In this document: positions 8,462-16,385 of the stretch, one piece after another
Layout of the letters: every line of letters starts with the position of its first letter
Position numbering within the stretch: position 1 is the first letter of the stretch
Source: Paraburkholderia mimosarum LMG 23256 = NBRC 106338
GTDB taxonomy: Bacteria > Pseudomonadota > Gammaproteobacteria > Burkholderiales > Burkholderiaceae
Assembly (NCBI RefSeq): GCF_000739815.1
Contig: NZ_BBJJ01000044.1
Coordinates: 1 to 57,124 of the forward strand
Length of the DNA: 57,124 nt
Direction of reading: 5' to 3'
Position numbers and translations under genes: made by a program
The notes under the pieces: generated by a model
The model's input: the letters and a program-made list of their open reading frames with translations, nothing else
Database searches by the model: none
Told to the model about the DNA's origin: nothing

Positions 8462-8903
8462 GGCTGGTCGTATTCGTTTTTTTGACCAGGATCCATTGTA
8501 GTCGTTTCAGCCGACGGCATTTCGGCGGAGCCTTTACGCCGGCGATTAATCGAGCAACCAGGAGACGAAGATGCGACATTCACCGTCGTGTGTGGAGCGG
8601 CCGCTCACCAATGCGCAGCCGCCGCTCGGATGGGCACATGCGGGCGATTTCGGAACGGCTGCGGCCCCGTTTGCGCGTTTCGACGTCTTCCATCGGTTAC
8701 CCACGTTGTGACGCCCTCAATCCGGTAGCCTGCGCGGTCACAACCCGGGTCGTAGCCGATGAGGTTGAATGCAATTCCGACCTGCCGCAGGGCGCCGGGT
8801 AGACTCATCGGCTTGCGCAATCAAAGTCGGGCTAGCTGACCTGCCTTCGCAGGATGGGCGCACAGACCGCGCGGATGTGTGGGTTCTTCAGTGCTTCGCG
8901 CTC
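8462..8903. other. Gene-poor stretch
   Basis: 442 bases holding the promoter side of the DUF3047 gene (left) and no convincing long gene. One short open frame with a plausible ribosome site is listed separately at 8571-8711. A minus-strand frame at 8605-8808 has no ribosome site and no recognisable family. Nothing else is visible. Confidence 0.4.
8571..8711 (+). CDS. Possible small protein, 46 residues
   Basis: Begins MRHSPSCVERPLTN and ends FHRLPTL. An AGGAG sequence lies about 6 bases before the ATG at 8571, which is the main reason to list it. The peptide is Pro/Ala/His-rich, with no membrane helix and no family I recognise. It could equally be a chance frame in a non-coding region. Confidence 0.25.
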   Translation: MRHSPSCVERPLTNAQPPLGWAHAGDFGTAAAPFARFDVFHRLPTL

Positions 8904-9098
8904 TCAATGGATGCGAGTGAGGTGACGAAGGAGCGAATCGCCGTCCTCCGTCACACGCGCTCGCACAGCACCGCCGGCAAGCCTCTCCATGGTGACGAGC
9001 TGACGTTCAAGCAACGTATCCAGTTTTTGCCGTTCGGCAATGTGGTCGGCTGAATCCCTCACCAGCATCAAAGTCGCAAATTCATGAGCGCTGAGCAT
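8904..9098 (-). CDS. Small conserved hypothetical protein, 64 residues
   Basis: The peptide starts MLSAHEFATLMLVRD and continues as an acidic, helical sequence with LDTLLERQLVTMERL in the middle. Small proteins of this pattern occur in Burkholderiaceae, sometimes under misleading names; this is recalled, not searched. The start at 9098 has a perfect AGGAGG seven bases upstream on the minus strand. The sequence predicts a soluble protein of mostly alpha helix. It has no operon partner. Confidence 0.6.
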   Translation of the reverse strand: MLSAHEFATLMLVRDSADHIAERQKLDTLLERQLVTMERLAGGAVRARVTEDGDSLLRHLTRIH

Positions 9099-9528
9099 GC
9101 TTGCCTCCTGATAGCTCGAGTAGTGCTGTATGGACTGCGTCGGCTAAGGCGTTCGCTGTAGGCGTCGCTTGCCAGTGGCGCACTCGCTGCAATGGCGAGG
9201 GAGTTGATGGTAGGGACAACGCAGCGACGCGGCAATCCAGGGGCGTCCCGCATAGTGGGCCGAACGGTGCGTGCCGCGCTGCAACAGATGCGGTGGCGAT
9301 CGCGCTGGACGTACCGTATCGCTGGCGGGACCAAAAATCAGGCCAGACCATTTCGCGGGTGCTGCGGAACGGGCGCCCTCATCCACCGAATCCGGCACGC
9401 CGGAGATTCGGCACATCGTTGTTCGAGTCGGGGAAGCGTTCGGGTCGAAACCCACTTACGCAAGCCGAGCGAGCCGGGTCGCCACTGACTAGAATTCATG
9501 CATGGTCGCATTCTCCGAGGAGGCTGCC
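9099..9528. other. Intergenic stretch without a clear gene
   Basis: 430 bases between two small genes reading outward. All frames give Arg/Pro/Ala-rich translations without family motifs or ribosome sites. It presumably holds the promoters of the 64-residue protein (minus) and the 51-residue membrane protein (plus). I see no repeat or RNA gene. Confidence 0.35.
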
Positions 9529-9684
9529 ATGGCTCAGTCAATGATCAGTGTTTGGGTTGGTCTTGTGGTTCTCGTTGTCGTTGCGTGGGCCCTTTCGAGG
9601 CGCTACAGGCACGAACACCCTGGAGAGGGTCTGAACCAGTGGCTCGACACGCACCACATGAGTTGGTTGCATCGCAAGCACTAG
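9529..9684 (+). CDS. Small single-pass membrane protein, 51 residues
   Basis: Begins MAQSMISVWVGLVV, with one hydrophobic helix at about residues 6-22, then a basic and His-rich tail (SRRYRHEHPGEGLNQWLDTH). The start at 9529 is preceded by an AGGAGG site; an ATG at 9502 would add nine residues without a better site. The tail should face the cytoplasm. It lies 33 bases before the YbhB-like gene and is probably co-transcribed with it. Function unknown. Confidence 0.55.
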   Translation: MAQSMISVWVGLVVLVVVAWALSRRYRHEHPGEGLNQWLDTHHMSWLHRKH

Positions 9685-9717
9685 CTCGCAGCGCTGGCTG
9701 ACGCCGAGGAGCACATC

Positions 9718-10188
9718 ATGGCCTTCACTCTCACCTCGCAAGCTTTCCATGAAGGGGGCGAAATTCCTCGGCGCTACACCTGCAAGGGTGCGGACGTCTC
9801 GCCGCCGCTCGCATGGTCCGGGGTGCCCGCCGATGCGAAAAGCCTCGTGCTGATCGTCGACGACCCCGACGCGCCCGACCCGGCCGCACCACGCATGACA
9901 TGGGTCCACTGGGTGCTTTACAACATTCCGGCGACGGCGCCTGGTGTTCAGGAAGGCGTCACTGCGCACGCGCTTCCGGCAGGCACGCTTGAAGGCACCA
10001 ACGATTTTCAACGCACCACGTATGGCGGCCCATGCCCGCCCGCTGGCCGTCACCGGTATTTCCACAAGCTCTACGCGCTCGACACCGTGCTGCCCGATCT
10101 TCACGAGCCCACAAAGGCGGTGCTGGAAAAGGCGATGGAAGGCCATGTAATGGCACGCACCCAACTGCTCGGCACATTCCAGAAGTAA
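9718..10188 (+). CDS. YbhB/YbcL family (PEBP, Raf-kinase-inhibitor-like) protein
   Basis: A 156-residue cytoplasmic protein with the phosphatidylethanolamine-binding-protein fold. Visible family blocks are IPRRYTCKGADVSPPLAW, LIVDDPDAPDP, WVHWVLYNIP, GPCPPAGRHRYFHKLYALD and MEGHVMARTQLLGTF, the usual bacterial order and length. Bacterial members bind small anionic ligands; their physiological role is mostly unknown. The gene follows a 51-residue membrane protein and faces the shikimate-dehydrogenase-like gene convergently. Confidence 0.92.
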   Translation: MAFTLTSQAFHEGGEIPRRYTCKGADVSPPLAWSGVPADAKSLVLIVDDPDAPDPAAPRMTWVHWVLYNIPATAPGVQEGVTAHALPAGTLEGTNDFQRTTYGGPCPPAGRHRYFHKLYALDTVLPDLHEPTKAVLEKAMEGHVMARTQLLGTFQK

Positions 10189-10223
10189 CACACGGGACAC
10201 CTCATCTCGACAGAAGCGATCGT

Positions 10224-10254
10224 CCCGATACCTCACTGCACGCTCCGTATCGGG
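10224..10254. terminator. Inverted repeat between convergent genes, possible terminator
   Basis: CCCGATAC (10224-10231) pairs perfectly with GTATCGGG (10247-10254) across a 15-base loop. It lies between the convergent ends at 10188 and 10266, where a shared terminator would be expected. Neither side has a T-run, so intrinsic termination is uncertain. Confidence 0.35.
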
Positions 10255-10265
10255 TTCAATCGTAA

Positions 10266-11102
10266 TCAGGCAAGCGGGACCGTCAGTTGGTCGATGACAG
10301 CGCTGGTTGCCGGGCGCACGCCACGCCACCACAAGAATGCCTCTGCTGCCTGCTCGACCAGCATGCCAACGCCGTCTGCGACGCCGCGTACCCCGGCGTT
10401 TCGTGCAAGGCGGAGAAACGGAGTCAACCCTTTGCCGTACGCAAGCTCGTACGCTGTGCCTTGCCCACTGAAAACGCTCGGGGGAACGGGAGGCAAATCG
10501 CCGGTAAGGCTCGCCGAAGTTGCGTTGACTACGAGATCGAATCGACCGAGCCTCTGCAGATCAGCGTATCCGCACGCGACGAGAGGACCACGCCCCGACA
10601 CCTGTGCCGCCAGTGCAAGGCCTTTAGTCACATCGCGGTTCACCATGACCATCTCTGCCGGCCTGGCTGCGAGAAAAGGCAGCAACGCGCCGCGCGCCGC
10701 ACCGCCCGCACCGAGCAGCAATACTCGCCTGCCCTCCATCCGCAAGCCAAGATTCACTTCAATGTCGCGAACGAGGCCAATTCCATCGAAGTTCTCGGCG
10801 AGAACACGCCCGTTCTCGAACTTCAGCGCATTGGCCGCACCAGCCAGTTCGGCACGCTCGCTGCGCTCGTCCGACATCGCGAATGCCTTGAGCTTGAAAG
10901 GCGCCGTGATATTGATGCCCTTACCACCCGAGGCGGCGAAGGCGCGCACGACATCGGCGAATGCACCCGCCGGCTCGAGGGGACCCTCGATAGCCGTATA
11001 GCTCATGTCCTGCGCTGTCTCCCTCGCGAAAATTCCGTGGATCAGCGGGGACTTCGTGTGGCCTATCGGGTTGCCAATAACCGCGTACTGGTCTGTCATC
11101 AT
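10266..11102 (-). CDS. Shikimate dehydrogenase-like NAD(P) oxidoreductase (AroE family paralogue)
   Basis: A 278-residue member of the AroE/YdiB/quinate dehydrogenase family. The substrate end has IGNPIGHTKSPLIH near residue 9. The catalytic Lys is K70 in NITAPFK and its partner Asp is D106 in NFDGIG. The nucleotide motif LLGAGGAARGAL follows near residue 128, and the end shows DGVGMLVEQAAEAF. It overlaps the CoA-transferase gene by four bases (ATGA), so it is the last gene of a coupled catabolic operon and not the housekeeping aroE. The likely substrate is quinate, shikimate or another polyol acid; the operon does not decide which. Confidence 0.88.
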   Translation of the reverse strand: MMTDQYAVIGNPIGHTKSPLIHGIFARETAQDMSYTAIEGPLEPAGAFADVVRAFAASGGKGINITAPFKLKAFAMSDERSERAELAGAANALKFENGRVLAENFDGIGLVRDIEVNLGLRMEGRRVLLLGAGGAARGALLPFLAARPAEMVMVNRDVTKGLALAAQVSGRGPLVACGYADLQRLGRFDLVVNATSASLTGDLPPVPPSVFSGQGTAYELAYGKGLTPFLRLARNAGVRGVADGVGMLVEQAAEAFLWWRGVRPATSAVIDQLTVPLA

Positions 11103-12319
11103 CGGCTCGCTTTTGAAAAGAGAACCCCATCGGTCTGCATCGCGTCAATTTCGGCGGGTTCAAAACCCAGCGAGCGCGCAACTTCGGCGTTGTGCTGCCC
11201 CAGATCGGGCGCGACCTCGCGGATCGTCGTGTCGCAATCGGAGAAGCGGAACGGCAGGTTGGGCAAGCGCAAGGTTCCATAGCGCGGATGTTGCTGCTCG
11301 ACGACCATGCCTCTGGCCTGAATCTGCGGGTCAGCCAGCACTTCATCGATGCGCTGCACCTTCGCGCACGGAACGTCGATGCCGTCCAGCAGATCGAGAA
11401 CAGACGCCGCCGGGCGCGCAGCTACCCACGGCTCGACCACCGAGAGAATCTCGGCGCGCAGTGTGTTGCGACCTGTCACGCTATGAAAGCGGGCATCGGC
11501 ACCGAAGCCCACGGGGCCGCCGTTTGCCTCGATCATCGAGGCAAGGCGCTTCCAGGCGTCATCGACTTGCGCTGCGATTACGAGGTCGCCATCTGCCGCA
11601 CGGAATACGCCATACAGCGTCGACGTAGGCATATCGTGGCCGGTTTGCTCGGGAAGTACGCCCTGCAGCGTGAAGCACTGAACGGCGTATTCGTGCATCG
11701 AGACGAGCGTGTCGTACAGCGCCATATCGATGTGCTGCCCACGCCCGCTTCTGACTCTTCCCAGCAACGCGGCATTGATGGCAGCGACGGCATGGATGCC
11801 CGTGTACATGTCGCCCAGAGAGATGCGCAACAGCGGCGGGCGTTCACCCGGTGTGCCGACCATTTGCATGATTCCGCTCCTGGCCTCGGCAATCAGCCCG
11901 AAACCGGCGCGGTGCGCGTCGGGACCCGTGTGGCCATATGCAGATATCGAGCAGTAAACGAGACCCGGGTTGCGTGCCGAGAGTTCGGCGTAGCCAAGCC
12001 CGAGCTTGTCGAGCGCGCCCGGCCGGTAGTTCTCGATGAACACGTCTGCCGAATCGCACAGGCGCTGCATGAAGGCCTTGCCGCGTGGGTCTTTCATGTT
12101 GACGCTCACGCCACGCTTGCCCATGTTGAGCTGGAGAAAGTAGCCGCTCTGTTGATCGTCGAGCACCGTTGCATGCTGGCGTCCAGCGTCGCCCGAGCCG
12201 GGGCGCTCGACCTTGATGACTTCGGCACCGAGCGCCGCAAGGCAGCGACCAACATAAGGACCGGCAAGGAAATGGCTGTAGTCGACGACGCGAATGCCTT
12301 CGAGAGGACGTGCCTGCAT
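11099..12319 (-). CDS. Class III CoA-transferase (CaiB/BaiF family)
   Basis: A 406-residue enzyme that moves CoA between carboxylic acids through an aspartyl-CoA anhydride. The N-terminus LEGIRVVDYSHFLAGPYVGR and GAEVIKVERPGSGD is diagnostic. The catalytic Asp is D170 in ISLGDMYTG, matching Asp169 of formyl-CoA transferase. FIENYRPGALDKLGLGY and GRGQHIDMALYDTLVS are also present. It overlaps the MaoC gene by one base (TGATG) and the AroE-like gene by four. With MaoC next to it, the transferase probably activates a C4-C6 or aromatic-derived acid for hydration, as in mesaconate-type pathways; no citramalyl-CoA lyase is present, so this is only an analogy. Confidence 0.93.
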   Translation of the reverse strand: MQARPLEGIRVVDYSHFLAGPYVGRCLAALGAEVIKVERPGSGDAGRQHATVLDDQQSGYFLQLNMGKRGVSVNMKDPRGKAFMQRLCDSADVFIENYRPGALDKLGLGYAELSARNPGLVYCSISAYGHTGPDAHRAGFGLIAEARSGIMQMVGTPGERPPLLRISLGDMYTGIHAVAAINAALLGRVRSGRGQHIDMALYDTLVSMHEYAVQCFTLQGVLPEQTGHDMPTSTLYGVFRAADGDLVIAAQVDDAWKRLASMIEANGGPVGFGADARFHSVTGRNTLRAEILSVVEPWVAARPAASVLDLLDGIDVPCAKVQRIDEVLADPQIQARGMVVEQQHPRYGTLRLPNLPFRFSDCDTTIREVAPDLGQHNAEVARSLGFEPAEIDAMQTDGVLFSKASR

Positions 12320-12783
12320 CAGAACGCTCCCGGACGGCGGGGGATCATCAGACGATGCTCGCCGCGTTGAACGACCTCGCCACCCTGGTTGATCAGTTCC
12401 GAGGGCAGCACAACAATGCCCCAGCCCGGGCGGCTCTTGCTTGCCCGCATTTCGCCAACGCGAAACTTCACGTGCAGCACGTCGTTGATCCGGATTGGCC
12501 GGAGGAAGTCCCAGGTCCAGCCGAGCGACATCCCGGGGAGGAATCGGTAGTCGCTTTTCGTCTTCAGGCCATCTGCCACAGACAGACCGAACAAGCCGTG
12601 AGCGACGATGCAGCCGAAGTGGCTCGCGTTCGCATATTCCTCATCGACATGGACAGGCGTGTGGTCACCGGTAAGATCGGCATAGGCGAGAATGCGCTCC
12701 TTCGTCACCGTGTAGGTCGGGCTCACGCACTCGTCGCCTTCGCGAGCGTCGTCCCAGTATTTCTCGACAATCGTCATGTTCAT
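12319..12783 (-). CDS. MaoC-like dehydratase / (R)-enoyl-CoA hydratase
   Basis: A 154-residue single hot-dog-fold protein. The hydratase-2 motif appears as YADLTGDHTPVHVDEEYA, with the catalytic pair expected at the Asp and His of this block (about residues 40-46), followed by HFGCIVAHGLF. Such enzymes add water to a trans-2-enoyl-CoA. The start at 12783 forms an ATGA overlap with the VOC gene stop, which supports the first Met over the Met two codons later. It ends in a one-base overlap with the CoA-transferase gene and so probably works on the CoA ester made there. Confidence 0.9.
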   Translation of the reverse strand: MNMTIVEKYWDDAREGDECVSPTYTVTKERILAYADLTGDHTPVHVDEEYANASHFGCIVAHGLFGLSVADGLKTKSDYRFLPGMSLGWTWDFLRPIRINDVLHVKFRVGEMRASKSRPGWGIVVLPSELINQGGEVVQRGEHRLMIPRRPGAF

Positions 12784-13172
12784 GCCTCCGCGCGCGGATT
12801 GATCGCCAGTGCCTGCGAAACGCAGGAGGCGGGTTTTGCCTGAATCAGTTCGAGCGCAAGACCATCCGGCAAGCGAAGCCAGTTACGACCTTGCGGCATT
12901 TCGGTGGCGCCGAATCGCTGGGCTGCGCGCAGCGCCGCCTCGAGGTCTTCGCACATGACGCCCAGGTGAGCGAGGCGGCCTTCGGGACCGTCATGCTCCG
13001 GGGCATGGATGAACTGCATGCCGCCAAGCGTCCAAAACTGCCGTGGCGCGTCCTGCGTTCCGTCCACCTCGCGCATCGTCATGCCGAGCACTTCTCCGAA
13101 AAAGCGAATGTGCCAATGGATGTCCTTCACCCAGATGGCAACGTGCTCCAGGTAGGCTTTTGGCGTGCTCAT
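12780..13172 (-). CDS. VOC (glyoxalase/dioxygenase superfamily) protein
   Basis: A 130-residue protein starting MSTPKAYLEHVAIWVKDI, with one pair of beta-alpha-beta-beta-beta units. The first-half ligand position is His10 (LEHVAI), then FFGEVLGMT and FIHAPEHDG. Second-half residues are HLGV and LALELIQ, giving a plausible His/Glu metal site. The family covers glyoxalases, epimerases and extradiol dioxygenases; at this size an isomerase, lyase or epimerase is likeliest. It overlaps the upstream reductase-like gene by four bases and the MaoC gene by four, so it is fully embedded in the operon. Confidence 0.85.
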   Translation of the reverse strand: MSTPKAYLEHVAIWVKDIHWHIRFFGEVLGMTMREVDGTQDAPRQFWTLGGMQFIHAPEHDGPEGRLAHLGVMCEDLEAALRAAQRFGATEMPQGRNWLRLPDGLALELIQAKPASCVSQALAINPRAEA

Positions 13173-14119
13173 GCCGCTGCTCCCTCGCGTTGGCGGTCCG
13201 TCATGGCTCGCTCGATCCCCTTGATACAGGCGACGAGCGTCGCATTGACCGGGGTCGGCACGCCGTGCTGCTGTCCCCAGCGCACCACGGAGCCGTTGAT
13301 GAAATCGACTTCAGTCACAGAACCCTTCTCGAGGCTCTGGAGCATGGAGGTCTTGAACGCGGTGGGGAGTCCCTCGGCGGCCAGCGTCCATGCCTGCTCA
13401 GGATCCGTCATCGAAAGCCTGACCCCGGCCGCCCGTGCAGCGGCGATCGCTTCGGCCACGGCTGCGAGAGCAGTCGCCTTGAGTAGCGGCTCGTCGTAAA
13501 GCTGTCCGTAGGTCAGGCCGGTAATGCCGGTGAGCGCACCCGTTGCGACATTGACCAGCAGCTTGTCCCACATCGTTCCGACGATGTTGTCGCTGACGGT
13601 CGTTGCCAGCCCGGCTGCATTGAATGCCTCGGCGATGGCTTGGACACGGGCCGTGATTCGCCCGTCGAGTTCGCCGATATAGGTGTATTTGCCAACGACG
13701 CCGGACTCGATGTGCCCTGCACCGCGAAGGACGCCGCCGACATAGGTTTTCCCCGCGAGCACGCGCTCGCGGCCGACAGCATCGGCGAGAATGTCTTCAT
13801 GCCCGAGGCCGTTCTGCAACGACAGCACGAGCGTCTCTGGCCCCACCAGATCCCCCGCACCGCGGATTGCCGAATCCGTGTGGAAGGATTTGACCAGAAC
13901 GATGACGACATCCGCAGCGCCCGCTTCACTTGCCTGCGTTGTCGCTAGAACGCGAACCTGACGCGATCCGCTAGCGTCGTCGACGCGCAGCCCATCGCGG
14001 CGCATGGCGTCAACGTGTGCCGCCGACCGGTCGACCAGCCAGGTCTCGTGCCCGCCTTCAGTGAGCGTGGCGCCAATAGCGCAGCCCAGCGCGCCGGCAC
14101 CCAAAATTGCAATCTTCAA
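13169..14119 (-). CDS. Ketopantoate reductase family protein (PanE/ApbA-like), TTG start
   Basis: An NADP-dependent 2-ketoacid reductase family member. The N-terminus KIAILGAGALGCAIGATL is the nucleotide motif, LVKSFHTDSA and LSLQNGLGHED follow, and the helical C-terminal domain has TMWDKLLVNVATGALTGITG, with the family Lys in WDK, and KTSMLQSLEKGSVTEVDFING. I chose the TTG at 14119 because AAGGAG lies six bases before it and the protein then begins with the motif; ATGs at 14143 and 14164 lack a ribosome site and the latter crowds the palindromic operator. Length is then 316 residues, usual for the family. As first gene of the operon it probably reduces a pathway ketoacid, not ketopantoate. 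Confidence 0.87.
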   Translation of the reverse strand: MKIAILGAGALGCAIGATLTEGGHETWLVDRSAAHVDAMRRDGLRVDDASGSRQVRVLATTQASEAGAADVVIVLVKSFHTDSAIRGAGDLVGPETLVLSLQNGLGHEDILADAVGRERVLAGKTYVGGVLRGAGHIESGVVGKYTYIGELDGRITARVQAIAEAFNAAGLATTVSDNIVGTMWDKLLVNVATGALTGITGLTYGQLYDEPLLKATALAAVAEAIAAARAAGVRLSMTDPEQAWTLAAEGLPTAFKTSMLQSLEKGSVTEVDFINGSVVRWGQQHGVPTPVNATLVACIKGIERAMTDRQREGAAA

Positions 14120-14183
14120 TGACGTCTCCTTGAGTCCTGCCATACGATAGAAGTCGCCATTCATTCCGGCAATACAATGGCTA

Positions 14184-14208
14184 CAATGACGTCATTGCGA
14201 AACACAAT
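14184..14208. promoter_or_regulatory. Palindromic LysR-type operator between divergent genes
   Basis: CAATGACGTCATTG at 14184-14197 is a perfect 14-base palindrome. Its right half, ATTG at 14194-14197, also pairs with CAAT at 14205-14208 across seven bases, giving a T-N11-A style LysR box. It lies 6 bases before the LysR gene start and 65 bases before the TTG of the divergent operon, as expected for an autoregulated LysR switch. Confidence 0.6.
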
Positions 14209-14214
14209 ATTGCT

Positions 14215-15120
14215 ATGTTCCCCGTCGAGCTACCCGACCTGAAGCTGCTTCAGCTCTTCGACCTCCTTTACGATGTGCGCAGTGTCACGCGGGTCGCCGA
14301 ACAGCTCGGCCAGAGCCAGCCCACCATCAGCATCTGGCTCGGGCGGCTGAGGGAATACCTTCATGACCCGCTGTTCATCCGAACACCGGGTGGGATGGCA
14401 CCCACGCCCCAGGCCGATGCCCTTATCGGGCCCTGCCGCGAGATACTCGAATCACTGCGCCGCTTTGGCGCGTGGGAGATAGCGTTCGACCCGGCGACCG
14501 CGCAAAGGCGGTTTCGAATCTGCATGACTGACGCGAGCCACGTCACACTGCTGCCCCGGATGCTCGCGCATATCCGGGCGCTGGCGCCCGGTGTCCGTCT
14601 CGAAGCCGCGCGTATCGATGGCAATACGGAACGTGCGCTCGAGTCGGGCGAAGCCGACCTTGCGATCGGGTATGTGCCCTGGCTTGGAGGCGGCATCTAT
14701 CAGCAGAAGCTGTACGACCAGGACTGGGTGTGTCTCGCCAATCGTCATCACACAAGGATTCGGTCCCGCCTGGGAGTCAAACAGTTTCGCAATGAGGGGC
14801 ACGTTGCCATAACGGCGGGGACTGGCGCTCAACTGCTGGAACAGGCGCTCACTCGGGAACGCGTTGAACGTCAGGTCATTCTTGAGTTGCCGGGTTTTCT
14901 AGGTCTCGGAGCGATCATTCAGAGCACGGACCTGATCACCACACTGCCCCGACATATTGGAGAGACACTGGCGCAGGCGAACGATCTGGCCGTTCATCCC
15001 TGTCCCATTCCCGTCGAGAGCTTCGCAGTCCGGCAGCACTGGCACGCACGCTATCACCACGAAGCAGGGAACCGATGGCTACGCAGTCTCGTTAATCAGT
15101 TGTTTGGAGGCTTACATTGA
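14215..15120 (+). CDS. LysR family transcriptional regulator (divergent to CoA-transferase operon)
   Basis: 301 residues. The winged helix-turn-helix is at the N-terminus: LLQLFDLLYDVRSVTRVAEQ followed by LGQSQPTISIWLGRLR. The effector domain contains ITAGTGAQLLEQAL and a region around residue 230 with LGLGAIIQSTDLITTLPRH. This is the NodD/PcaQ-like branch, which starts PDLKLLQLF. It is divergent from the ketopantoate-reductase-like operon and a palindromic box sits between them, so it likely controls that operon and itself. The effector is unknown; an acid substrate of the pathway is a fair guess. Confidence 0.9.
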   Translation: MFPVELPDLKLLQLFDLLYDVRSVTRVAEQLGQSQPTISIWLGRLREYLHDPLFIRTPGGMAPTPQADALIGPCREILESLRRFGAWEIAFDPATAQRRFRICMTDASHVTLLPRMLAHIRALAPGVRLEAARIDGNTERALESGEADLAIGYVPWLGGGIYQQKLYDQDWVCLANRHHTRIRSRLGVKQFRNEGHVAITAGTGAQLLEQALTRERVERQVILELPGFLGLGAIIQSTDLITTLPRHIGETLAQANDLAVHPCPIPVESFAVRQHWHARYHHEAGNRWLRSLVNQLFGGLH

Positions 15121-15371
15121 CCGGCAAACAATCAGAGACCTGACGGAGTTTTGCTCTTCAAGCTGCCGTCCGCTGGAGTGCCTGTTGCTGTCATTGGATC
15201 GATGGGCTATGGAATGGCCGAGTCGGGTTGGTTTGGCGCGTTCCCCGGTAACGCGGGCGGCCGATAGCCAGTGCTCGCCAGCAAGCAGGAGCCGGCCGAG
15301 GCAGTGTGGAAACCGTTTTTCCTTGTCCCGGAGTCGAGCTCGCCAGCTCGACCATCAAACTTGTGAACGCC

Positions 15372-16289
15372 ATGCGTATTCCACCTCTCAAGGCAATCAT
15401 CGCCTTCGAATCCATCGCTCGAACCAAGAGCGTAAACCGTGCGGCAGAAGAACTGGGCCTCACCGCCTCGGCAGTGAGCCATCAGCTGAGCAACCTCGAA
15501 TCGATAATCGGGCAACCCTTGTTCCAGAGGACAGGGCGCGGTCTTGTGCTCACGCCCACCGGCGAGCGCTATCTGTCTGACGTAACGGGTTCGCTGGCCG
15601 ACTTGAGCCGTGCAACCGAGCGGGCGTCCAGTCGCAAGGAGGTCGATATTCTGCGCGTGCATTCCAGCCCCAGCTTTGGCTTGATGTGGCTCCTCCCACG
15701 CCTGGCCTCCTTTCAGGAGGCGAACGGCGACATCCAGCTGAACCTTGCCTGTTCCTATGAGAACGTCTCGTTCTCCAATGGCTACTACGACATTGATATT
15801 CGCCACGGATACGGGGAATGGAACAATGTGGAAGTCAAGACTGTCCGGGGCGAGTTCATCGCCCCGTTGGCATCGCCGAAGTATCTGGAGCAACACCCGG
15901 TAAAGACGCCCGAAGATCTGCTCGGACACAGGCTGATTTATTCCGAAACGCCACTCGTGCAGTGGCGGCAATGGTTTGGGCGAGCTGGTGTGCCCGGCGC
16001 CCAAAAGACCTTCGACTTCTCCTTCGATCGCTCGTACATGTCGCTCGAGACGGCGGCGCTTGGCCTCGGAATCGCGCTCGAAAGCCTCATGCTTGCCTCA
16101 GTGAAGATACGCGAGGGAGCGCTGGTGCCGGTCTTTGATGAGACTCAGTCTGTCGAGGTCGGTGCTCACCATCTGGTGTACCCCAGCCAGAATACGGATT
16201 TGCCGCGGGTCGCCCGGTTCCTTGCGTGGATCGAGCTGGAGATCGAGCGGAGCACACCCCGGTCACCAGGGAAATCCCGAGGGACCTGA
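15372..16289 (+). CDS. LysR family regulator, GcvA-like
   Basis: 305 residues from the ATG at 15372 (MRIPPLKAIIAFESIARTK), which places the helix-turn-helix (VNRAAEELGLTASAVSHQLSNLE) normally; an ATG at 15306 adds 22 residues unlike the family. The effector domain shows LWLLPRL-type spacing (MWLLPRLASFQEANGDI) and YYDIDIRHGYGEW, features of the GcvA subgroup. It is followed after 96 bases by the SDR, MFS and transketolase genes in the same direction and is the probable activator of that set. The effector is unknown. Confidence 0.88.
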   Translation: MRIPPLKAIIAFESIARTKSVNRAAEELGLTASAVSHQLSNLESIIGQPLFQRTGRGLVLTPTGERYLSDVTGSLADLSRATERASSRKEVDILRVHSSPSFGLMWLLPRLASFQEANGDIQLNLACSYENVSFSNGYYDIDIRHGYGEWNNVEVKTVRGEFIAPLASPKYLEQHPVKTPEDLLGHRLIYSETPLVQWRQWFGRAGVPGAQKTFDFSFDRSYMSLETAALGLGIALESLMLASVKIREGALVPVFDETQSVEVGAHHLVYPSQNTDLPRVARFLAWIELEIERSTPRSPGKSRGT

Positions 16290-16385
16290 AATTTTCTCAG
16301 CACCGGTTGAGGGAAACTGCGTTGATGGTCAGGTCGTAGCCGGAGAAACTTCGCCTACAGCTAGTTCATCAACGGAGACATCAAC

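Noticed and set aside
8605..8808. Minus-strand frame beginning MSLPGALRQVGIAF
   Set aside because: No ribosome site, no family pattern, and it sits in a gene-poor stretch of random-looking translation.
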